The notes beneath the pieces were generated by a model. It worked only from the letters and a program-made list of their open reading frames with translations, had not been told where the DNA came from and made no database searches. From NCBI GenBank assembly GCA_964629885.1, contig CAZVRJ010000055.1, forward strand, positions 1 through 14,524: DNA of 14,524 bases. Reading direction: 5' to 3'. The stretch is from CAYWCV01 sp964629885. Its GTDB lineage: Bacteria; Bacteroidota; Rhodothermia; Balneolales; CAYWCV01. Within the stretch, counting starts at the first letter, position 1; every line of letters starts with the position of its first letter. Below, piece after piece: positions 9,196 through 14,524 of this stretch. A program made the position numbers and the translations under genes.

Positions 9196-9211
9196 CTTTC
9201 CCCCTATTGCC

Positions 9212-10561
9212 TTGAAAATCGTTATCCTCGGATGCGGCGAAGTAGGCCAAGATCTTGCCGGAATCCTGTCTGCCGAAAAACACGACGTTATCGTGCTCGA
9301 TCGAAATAAAGAGGCATTGGCTCGGTTGAAAGAAAGGCACGACGTGATGGTGGTCGAGGGGTCGGCTACGTCCGTACGCGACTTGATACGTTGTGAAGTG
9401 CCCGAAGCCGACATTTTGGTGGCAGCTACCAGCGTCGACGAGGTGAACATGATTGCTAGCATGCTTGGTAAACGCCTAGGGGCCCAAACAGTTATAGCTC
9501 GTGTTCGCAATACAGAGCTCACTAGACCCGACATCCCATTGAACCCGAGCGATCTCGGAATCGACGTGATGATTCATCCCGAGTATTCGGCCGCCATCGA
9601 GATTGTGCAGCTGATCAAGCGGGCGGCGGCAACCGACGTGGTGTCGCTTGCCAACGACAAACTCCAGATCGTTGGAGTGCGCATCGATCGTGAATCACCT
9701 CTTGTCGGCAAGAGCCTGATGGAGTATGCTCAGAAGTATGCGCATCTCACCTTTCGGGTGGTGGCCGTAAACCGGGGTTCGATGACCATCATCCCCTACG
9801 GTGCCAATAGAATCCAGGCCACTGATCAAATTTTTATCATTGCCAAAACGGAAGACGTGCCGGAAGTGATACGTTCTACAGGCCGCTTGAACAAGCCCAT
9901 CCACAACATCATGATCGCCGGCGGCTCAGGTGTTGGGTCTTATGTGGCAAAGATGCTTTCTGCCGAGAACAAGGGATGGCGAATCAAGCTCATCGAGCCC
10001 GATTACGACCGTGCCTACGAAATGGCGCTCGAGTGCAAGAATATTTTGGTGCTTCACGGCAATCCGACCGATCCCGATCTGCTGGCTACCGAAGGAATTG
10101 CCGACATGCACGCCTTCATCGCCGTGACCGACGATGAAGAATCGAATATCATCAGCTGCCTGATGGCCAAACACATGAATGTGGCAAAGACCGTGGCTCT
10201 TGTTTCGAAGCCAGAGTACATCCCATTGAGTGCCACCATCGGCCTGGATGCCGCCATCAACAAGAAGTTGGCAGCCTCAAACGAAATCCATCGGTATGTA
10301 CGTAGCGGGAATGTGCTCTCGTCGGTCACACTGCATGGAATTAAGGCTGAAGTCATCGAGTTTGTGTGTGCCAAGGGTGCCAAAGCCGCCAATAAGCCCC
10401 TGAGTAAGATTCGGTTACCTCAGGGTAGTGTAATAGGGGCCATAGTGCGCGGAAATTACATCGAAATCGCCACTGGTAGCACGGAAATTGAAACTGGCGA
10501 CACCGTGATCGTGTTCACGCTGCCTGAAGCCATCGACTCCGTTAGTCACTATTTTTCATAA
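9212..10561 (+). CDS. trkA: Trk potassium uptake regulator TrkA, TTG start
   Basis: A 449-residue peripheral membrane protein that binds NAD(H) and gates the TrkH potassium channel. It has the usual duplicated layout: RCK_N 1 (about 1-120, dinucleotide motif GCGEVG at 7-12), RCK_C 1 (about 140-222), RCK_N 2 (about 230-350, motif GGSGVG at 237-242) and RCK_C 2 (about 365-449). The start must be TTG at 9212: it gives MKIVILGCGEVG, the family's standard N-terminus. A TAA lies in frame at 9182, with no ATG between, and the next in-frame ATG is inside the first Rossmann fold. No Shine-Dalgarno is visible; a rare start codon may hold expression low. trkH follows after 27 bp, so the two genes form an operon. 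The upstream 122 bp are shared with divergent recO. Confidence 0.95.
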   Translation: MKIVILGCGEVGQDLAGILSAEKHDVIVLDRNKEALARLKERHDVMVVEGSATSVRDLIRCEVPEADILVAATSVDEVNMIASMLGKRLGAQTVIARVRNTELTRPDIPLNPSDLGIDVMIHPEYSAAIEIVQLIKRAAATDVVSLANDKLQIVGVRIDRESPLVGKSLMEYAQKYAHLTFRVVAVNRGSMTIIPYGANRIQATDQIFIIAKTEDVPEVIRSTGRLNKPIHNIMIAGGSGVGSYVAKMLSAENKGWRIKLIEPDYDRAYEMALECKNILVLHGNPTDPDLLATEGIADMHAFIAVTDDEESNIISCLMAKHMNVAKTVALVSKPEYIPLSATIGLDAAINKKLAASNEIHRYVRSGNVLSSVTLHGIKAEVIEFVCAKGAKAANKPLSKIRLPQGSVIGAIVRGNYIEIATGSTEIETGDTVIVFTLPEAIDSVSHYFS

Positions 10562-10588
10562 AGTGGTCGGCAACAATCCGAATCGAAC

Positions 10589-12091
10589 GTGAAACTCCAG
10601 TTCAAACACATACCGGTCAATTTTGGCGTAGTGCTTGGAGTGCTGGGGTCGTTCTTGTTCTTCCTCGGCATCCTCATTATGTTGCCAATATTGATATCTG
10701 CATATTATGGGGATGGTCTATGGTTGTCCTTTACTGTTACGTCAGTGGGCTCCATAATTGTAGGGGGGGCAGCTTGGAAGCTGTTTAAACCGAATACAGA
10801 ACTGCTGGCTAGAGATGCCTTTTTAATTGTAGCTCTTACTTGGTTTCTCTCCTCACTAGTCGGTGCAGTACCTTTTTGGTTGAGCGGTGTACTACCATCG
10901 TATACAGACGCCGTTTTTGAAACAATGAGCGGACTAACTACTACCGGAGCAACAATATTTGGCGGTGAAACATCTTTCGGTTATTCAAACATTAACATTG
11001 AAGAGATTCCAAAGAGTCTATTGTTTTGGAGATCGCTGACTCATTGGCTCGGAGGAATGGGTATAATTGTACTTACAATTGCAATTCTACCACTGTTGGG
11101 TATAGGTGGGATGCAGCTATTTCAGGCAGAAACGCCTGGTCCGACTGCTGACAAACTTACACCAAGGGTTCAACAGACAGCCAAATTACTTTGGTTTGTT
11201 TACGCCGGGTTGACTATGATCGAGTTTGTGTTGTTATGGTTGCATCCATCGATGGATTGGTTTGATGCTCTTAACCATGCCTTTTCTACAATGGCGACAG
11301 GTGGCTTTAGTACAAAGAATGCCAGTGTTGAAGCTTACGATTCGGTTTACATTGAGGTTGTTATCACATTGTTCATGTTTTTGGCTGGCGCCAGCTTTGC
11401 CCTGCATTTTCGACTTTTCCGTGGGGAGGTCAGACATGTAGCAAACGACCGTGAGCTTAGGTTTTACACGTATATAGTGGTTATTGCTACGCTGTTTATC
11501 ACTACGTCTCTAGTTATGAATGGTAACTATGAAATTGGTAATGCACTACGTTATGCGTCGTTTCAAGCAGTTGCCATTATTACAACTACTGGGTTTGGAT
11601 CTAATGATTATGAGTTATGGCCGTACTTCGCACAATTTATGCTGTTTGTGCTTTTCTTCACCGGAGGATGCGCCGGATCGACGGGTGGTGGTGTAAAAAT
11701 GATTCGTTGGCTTATTCTATTAAAGAACTCGGTAAACGAGTTTAAACAAATTCTTCACCCTAAAGCTATACTGCCCTTACGGATTGGTCATAAAGTGGTT
11801 GATCCTGGTGTGCTTCGGACAGTACTAAGTTTCTTTATACTCTATATACTAGTTTTTGGAATTGGCGCGCTCTTGTTGTCGCTAACTGGCTTGGATTTGC
11901 TTTCGGCAGCAGGTGCAAGTATCAGCAGTTTGGGTAATATTGGTCCTGCATTTGGCCAATTTGGTCCTACTGAGAATTATTCAATTGTCAGCCCATTTGG
12001 TAAGTGGGTGATGATATTTTTGATGATGACCGGCCGACTTGAACTATTCACTGTACTTGTGCTCTTCTCACGCAGCTTCTGGAAACAGTGA
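10589..12091 (+). CDS. trkH: Trk potassium transporter membrane subunit TrkH, GTG start
   Basis: A 500-residue potassium channel subunit with four pseudo-repeated membrane-pore-membrane units. Selectivity-filter glycines are visible in all four: LTTTGAT (Gly120), MATGGF (Gly238), TTTGFGS (Gly335) and SSLGNIG (Gly449). Other family marks are HWLGGMGI (152-159), the TPG and KLTPRV block after the second unit, GGCAGSTGGGVKMIRW (359-374) and MMTGRLE (479-485) with its conserved arginine. GTG at 10589 keeps the whole first helix; no in-frame ATG lies between the trkA stop and it, and the next ATG would remove that helix. It pairs with TrkA. The gene is clearly more AT-rich than trkA: one sampled 60-base stretch near 11161 has 26 G or C against 34 near 9721 in trkA. 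Confidence 0.95.
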   Translation: MKLQFKHIPVNFGVVLGVLGSFLFFLGILIMLPILISAYYGDGLWLSFTVTSVGSIIVGGAAWKLFKPNTELLARDAFLIVALTWFLSSLVGAVPFWLSGVLPSYTDAVFETMSGLTTTGATIFGGETSFGYSNINIEEIPKSLLFWRSLTHWLGGMGIIVLTIAILPLLGIGGMQLFQAETPGPTADKLTPRVQQTAKLLWFVYAGLTMIEFVLLWLHPSMDWFDALNHAFSTMATGGFSTKNASVEAYDSVYIEVVITLFMFLAGASFALHFRLFRGEVRHVANDRELRFYTYIVVIATLFITTSLVMNGNYEIGNALRYASFQAVAIITTTGFGSNDYELWPYFAQFMLFVLFFTGGCAGSTGGGVKMIRWLILLKNSVNEFKQILHPKAILPLRIGHKVVDPGVLRTVLSFFILYILVFGIGALLLSLTGLDLLSAAGASISSLGNIGPAFGQFGPTENYSIVSPFGKWVMIFLMMTGRLELFTVLVLFSRSFWKQ

Positions 12092-12118
12092 GCGAGAAGC
12101 GAGAATATTGTTATTTTT
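12075..12118 (+). terminator. Possible trkH terminator hairpin followed by T-rich run
   Basis: GCTTCT (12075-12080) can pair with AGAAGC (12095-12100) around a 14-base loop that holds the trkH stop codon. A T-rich run (ttattttt, 12111-12118) follows 10 bases later. The stem is short and the T run is farther away than in a classic intrinsic terminator, so this is a weak call. Confidence 0.25.
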
Positions 12119-12160
12119 AGCACGTATTGTCAATACCAGTCATAGAATTATATACCATCT

Positions 12161-12214
12161 GATCTTATGATCTCATAGATCAAAAAGATCAGCGGTCAAT
12201 CCTCAATCCTCTAC
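12161..12214 (+). repeat. GATC-rich 9-bp-periodic element, copy B, before dapD
   Basis: GATC occurs at 12161, 12169, 12178 and 12187 (spacing 8, 9, 9), ending in GATCAGCGGTCA. Positions 12177-12198 match copy A (165-186) at 19 of 22 bases. It can form a bulged hairpin: TGATCT and ATG pair with CAT and AGATCA around a 4-base loop. A TCAATCC heptamer follows twice. The element ends 21 bases before the GTG start of dapD, so it lies in the leader or promoter of that gene, and the dapD frame is open back through it without an ATG. Confidence 0.7.
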
Positions 12215-12219
12215 CGCCC

Positions 12220-13074
12220 GTGTCTCTCACCACTTCCCAAGTTCAAACGTATTTCGAGTCTCTAGCCCAGAATCCTCCAGCCGAAATCCCCGGCGATTTC
12301 ATCGTCTATTTTCACGCTTTCCTGCGCCACATGGAAGCGGGCGATTGTCGAGCTGCCTCTCGTGGCGACAATGGCACGTGGTTTACCAACACTTGGGTTA
12401 AGCGAGCAATTTTGTTTGGCTTCAAGTACGGCCAGAATCGCCCCATGAAATCACAGGATCCGTTCTGGTTCTCCGACAAACACACATACCCGACGCGCAC
12501 GCATTTTGAGGAGGAGATGAACACGCGTATTGTCCCTGGTGGATCGAGTGTACGCGTCGGCGCCTACGTTGGCAAGAATGTGACAATGATGCCCCCGATG
12601 TATATCAACACGGGCGCCTATGTGGACGATGGCACCATGGTGGACTCACACGCACTGGTCGGGAGTTGTGCACAAGTCGGCAAGCGCGTACACCTAAGCG
12701 CTGCCTGCCAGATCGGCGGCGTGCTAGAGCCTATCAACGCAAACCCTGTTATCATCGAGGACGACTGCATGGTGGGTGGCAACACCGGAGTGTACGAAGG
12801 CACCATCGTGCGCAAAGGTGCCGTGATCGGTGCAGGGGTGATCCTGACGCGATCAACACCTGTCTATGACCTCGTGAACGAAACGGTCTATAAAGGTACA
12901 TCCGACAGGCCACTCGTCATCCCAGAGGGAGCCGTTGTAGTTCCGGGTTCTAGACCCATCCAGAAAATAGGATTCGGGCTGGAGATGGGCCTCCACATCG
13001 CCACGCCGGTCATCATCAAATACCGAGACGACAAGACCGACGCGGCGACCACATTGGAAGATCTGCTTCGCTGA
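12220..13074 (+). CDS. dapD: Tetrahydrodipicolinate N-succinyltransferase (DapD-like), GTG start
   Basis: A 284-residue left-handed beta-helix acyltransferase. DapD transfers a succinyl group from succinyl-CoA to tetrahydrodipicolinate in the lysine/diaminopimelate pathway, which feeds peptidoglycan. Residues about 105-250 carry the hexapeptide repeats. Diagnostic blocks are GTMVDSHALVGSCAQVGKRV (138-157), with Asp142 in the place of the E. coli catalytic aspartate, and IGGVLEP (165-171). The segment IIEDDCMVGGNTGVYEG differs from E. coli, where as I recall the same place reads GARSEVVEG with a catalytic glutamate; I have seen GGNxGVYEG in a divergent DapD clade. An acetyl-using variant cannot be excluded. 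GTG 12220 is the only start preserving the N-terminal domain; the next in-frame ATG is codon 38. It is monocistronic, with repeat copy B just upstream and a convergent hydrolase gene 21 bp downstream. Confidence 0.9.
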   Translation: MSLTTSQVQTYFESLAQNPPAEIPGDFIVYFHAFLRHMEAGDCRAASRGDNGTWFTNTWVKRAILFGFKYGQNRPMKSQDPFWFSDKHTYPTRTHFEEEMNTRIVPGGSSVRVGAYVGKNVTMMPPMYINTGAYVDDGTMVDSHALVGSCAQVGKRVHLSAACQIGGVLEPINANPVIIEDDCMVGGNTGVYEGTIVRKGAVIGAGVILTRSTPVYDLVNETVYKGTSDRPLVIPEGAVVVPGSRPIQKIGFGLEMGLHIATPVIIKYRDDKTDAATTLEDLLR

Positions 13075-13084
13075 CGCGTAGAAA

Positions 13085-13114
13085 CCTGCTCTGATTTAGA
13101 GCGCCCTGAGCAGG
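13085..13114. terminator. Hairpins between convergent dapD and hydrolase genes
   Basis: CCTGCTC (13085-13091) pairs perfectly with GAGCAGG (13108-13114) around a 16-base loop. A smaller, mutually exclusive hairpin lies inside it: GCTCT (13088-13092) with AGAGC (13098-13102) and a 5-base loop. Both overlap the stop codon of the hydrolase gene (13096-13098) and sit 10-13 bases after the dapD stop. There is no T tract. Placement between converging genes suggests a shared terminator. Confidence 0.4.
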
Positions 13115-13893
13115 CTTAGCAGGCGGCTCCAGCTGTCGTTGCGGGCAGCCACGTTGGCCTCCGATCCGTTTGGATCGTCGCCGCTTCTCATGTATGCGTG
13201 TCCGCTTCCGGCGTAGATTTCGTAATCGAAGGTCTTGCCGTTCGCTTTCATGGCAGCCTCGACGCGACCCAATTCGGCATTGATGCGGGCGTCATTCTCG
13301 GCATAGAAGCCATGAACAGGCTTCGATATGGATGCGAATTGGGCATCATCGGCAGGGGCATTGCCGTAAAATACCATCGATGCCTCCATGTCGCCGTTGT
13401 TCGTTGCGAAGCGAAACGTCTGTGCGCCACCCCAGCAGAAGCCCATGACGACGGTCTTACCGTTACCGGCGTCGAGGGACTTGCCGTATGCCTGAATAGC
13501 GGCAAGGTCAAGCGTGATTTGATCCTGGTTTAGCTCATACAGGGCATTTCGGGCATCATCGCTCGTCGCGAAATCGGATGTGCGCTTGGCAGAGTCGCTG
13601 AAATCGGACAGCAGATCGGGAGCGATGGCGATGTATCCCTCAGCCGCGAGTTGGTCTGCGAAGCTGCGCACCCAGTCGGTGAGTCCACGGTTCTCGTGGA
13701 TCACAATTGCGACCAAGGCCTTCTCGCTCACCTCAGGATAGGCAACAAACGCGTGCACATTCTTGTCGCCAGACTTGACCACGACCCATTCGTGATGGCG
13801 AGGTGAGTCCTCAAGCTGCTTGAGGGCGAAATCTTGGGATTGTACTGCGGTTGAAAGTATAAGGATTGAAAATATGGAGAGTATGAGTTTCAT
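13096..13893 (-). CDS. Exported dienelactone-hydrolase-family protein
   Basis: A 265-residue alpha/beta hydrolase of the dienelactone hydrolase family (PF01738). Residues 1-19 look like a cleavable signal peptide (hydrophobic 3-15, cut near AVQSQ), so it acts in the periplasm or outside. The family triad is visible: Cys153 in GFCWGG, Asp201 in AENDARI and His232 in GSGHAYMR. Glu67 in HENRG is the conserved acid near the active site. The canonical enzyme opens dienelactone in chloroaromatic degradation, but most exported members have unknown ester or lactone substrates, and no catabolic genes lie nearby. A promoter-like pair sits 34 bases upstream of its start, and a hairpin lies over its stop. 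The ATG at 13893 is well supported by the signal peptide beginning there. Confidence 0.9.
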   Translation of the reverse strand: MKLILSIFSILILSTAVQSQDFALKQLEDSPRHHEWVVVKSGDKNVHAFVAYPEVSEKALVAIVIHENRGLTDWVRSFADQLAAEGYIAIAPDLLSDFSDSAKRTSDFATSDDARNALYELNQDQITLDLAAIQAYGKSLDAGNGKTVVMGFCWGGAQTFRFATNNGDMEASMVFYGNAPADDAQFASISKPVHGFYAENDARINAELGRVEAAMKANGKTFDYEIYAGSGHAYMRSGDDPNGSEANVAARNDSWSRLLSLLRAL

Positions 13894-13926
13894 TGTGACG
13901 ACAGTGTTTGATTAGTGTTCAGTACG

Positions 13927-13957
13927 TAAAGCTACAAATTTGGGCGCATCGTTCAAA
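13927..13957 (-). promoter_or_regulatory. Candidate promoter of the hydrolase gene, TTTG-N19-TAGCTTTA
   Basis: On the minus strand, TTTG (13954-13957) is followed after 19 bases by TAGCTTTA (13927-13934), which matches TAnnTTTG at all but the last position. It faces the hydrolase gene, whose ATG is 34 bases downstream. The spacing and distance are right for a Bacteroidota promoter, but one mismatch and AT-rich surroundings keep this tentative. Confidence 0.35.
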
Positions 13958-14021
13958 TTGTACATATTGGAAGTTGGAAAAAGTACCTCCGATGTTGTTG
14001 CCCCCTCGGTCAAATCTTAAC

Positions 14022-14438
14022 ATGACATCGATGATACGCCATTACTTACCCTCCGAATCATTCAACATTCGAGGAGCCATATTTGAAGTTCATAACGAAC
14101 TTGGGTCCGGATTTTTGGAATCTGTGTACCAGGAAGCCCTTGCGATTGATTTTAGACGTAGATCTTTACCATTTGTAGCTGAGTCCCAAATTTCAATCAA
14201 CTACAAGGGAATAGCACTGCAGAAGGGTTTCATTGCTGATTTTATATGTTATGAGAAGATTATCGTTGAATTGAAAGCCATCAAAGACCTTGAAGACGTC
14301 CATCGTGCTCAGTTGATCAACTACCTAAGAGCAACAGACTGTAAACTCGGCTTCCTAGTAAATTTTCATAGCCACCCAAAGGTGCATATTGAAAGATATA
14401 TCAGTGGCGTCGTCGATGGTTGGGAACCCGATACGTAA
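14022..14438 (+). CDS. GxxExxY protein (PDDEXK_3 family)
   Basis: A 138-residue protein of the GxxExxY family (TIGR04256, PF13366), whose usual length is 120-140. The naming motif is Gly30, Glu33 and Tyr36 in GSGFLESVYQEAL. The nuclease-like core is Asp73, Glu83 and Lys85 in ADFICYEKIIVELKAI, a D...ExK arrangement typical of PDDEXK folds. A conserved HRAQLINYLRATDCKLGFLVNF block follows at about 94-115. The biological role of the family is unknown; members are often present in many copies in environmental genomes. The frame is open back to 13908, but ATG 14022 (or 14031) fits the family start; the added upstream residues look random. It is more AT-rich than dapD. A three-unit ATCTGTG repeat lies 10 bp after its stop. 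It appears monocistronic and is probably horizontally acquired. Confidence 0.9.
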   Translation: MTSMIRHYLPSESFNIRGAIFEVHNELGSGFLESVYQEALAIDFRRRSLPFVAESQISINYKGIALQKGFIADFICYEKIIVELKAIKDLEDVHRAQLINYLRATDCKLGFLVNFHSHPKVHIERYISGVVDGWEPDT

Positions 14439-14447
14439 CATTCAAGA

Positions 14448-14477
14448 GAACCACAGATAGCACTGATAACACAGATT
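14448..14477 (-). repeat. Three-unit ATCTGTG repeat with 9-bp period
   Basis: On the plus strand CACAGAT, CACTGAT and CACAGAT start at 14452, 14461 and 14470, exactly 9 bp apart. On the minus strand this reads as ATCTGTG, ATCAGTG, ATCTGTGG. Repeats of the ATCTGTGnnATCTGTGG type are common between genes in many environmental bacteria. Read on the minus strand, the block ATCA-N5-ATCTGTGGT lines up without gaps with ATCA-N5-ATCWGCGGT of copies A and B. It lies 10 bp after the GxxExxY gene. Confidence 0.75.
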
Positions 14478-14524
14478 ACTATTAAACAAGCTTTAATGTG
14501 AGTCCATATTAGTTGAATTCATAA

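Noticed and set aside
12092..12160. Promoter or riboswitch upstream of dapD
   Set aside because: No TAnnTTTG with a spaced TTG was found, and no lysine-riboswitch-like conserved helices are visible in the 128-bp gap.
13908..14021. N-terminal 38-residue extension of the GxxExxY protein from a TTG codon
   Set aside because: It exceeds the family length, shows no conserved sequence and replaces an ordinary intergenic gap; ATG 14022 fits.
14481..14497. ATTAAA/TTTAAT hairpin as a terminator of the GxxExxY gene
   Set aside because: The stem is six A-T pairs only, too weak and easily due to chance in AT-rich DNA.

Overview
The window looks like a chromosomal segment of a bacterium of the FCB group (Bacteroidota, Chlorobiota, Ignavibacteria or Kapaibacteria-like). 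This rests on four things: the gene families present (exported tricorn-like protease, COG4784-type M48 lipoprotein, DUF2914 membrane protein, GxxExxY protein, Bacteroidota-style Y1 transposase); the lack of Shine-Dalgarno sequences before nearly every start; the use of GTG and TTG starts; and matches to the Bacteroidota promoter form TTG/TTTG-N18-19-TAnnTTTG. Assignment to a genus or species is not possible from this sequence alone.

Layout. 1-312 is non-coding and rich in short repeats: six 9-mers, a GATC-containing 9-bp-periodic element and a CTTGCT hexamer array. 313-3543 (+) encodes a large exported tricorn-like protease. It ends stop-to-stop, with no gap, against a COG4784-type M48 metalloprotease lipoprotein (3544-5031, -), and a strong hairpin spans both stop codons. 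5134-6192 (-) is a seven-helix membrane protein ending in a DUF2914 domain. A lone HUH/Y1 transposase (6310-6816, +) follows and also abuts its convergent neighbour without a gap. 6817-8349 (-) is a membrane-anchored DegP/HtrA protease with two PDZ domains, translationally coupled to recO (8346-9089, -) through an ATGA overlap. A 122-bp divergent control region separates recO from trkA (9212-10561, +, TTG start) and trkH (10589-12091, +, GTG start), a potassium uptake pair. dapD (12220-13074, +, GTG start) belongs to lysine/peptidoglycan synthesis. It converges on an exported dienelactone-hydrolase-like protein (13096-13893, -). The window ends with a GxxExxY (PDDEXK_3) protein (14022-14438, +) and a three-unit ATCTGTG repeat.

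How the genes fit together. Three proteases (tricorn-like, M48, DegP) and one hydrolase are predicted to be exported or membrane-bound, so the left and middle parts read as an envelope and protein-quality-control neighbourhood. recO, dapD and trkAH are housekeeping genes. The accessory elements are the Y1 transposase, the GxxExxY gene and the short intergenic repeats.

The most notable non-gene signal is a set of four intergenic repeat arrays, all with a 9-bp period and an ATC[A/T]G core (1-54, 155-186, 12161-12198, 14448-14477). Two of them match at 19 of 22 positions although they lie 12 kb apart. I see no defence system, CRISPR array, prophage, rRNA or tRNA in the window.
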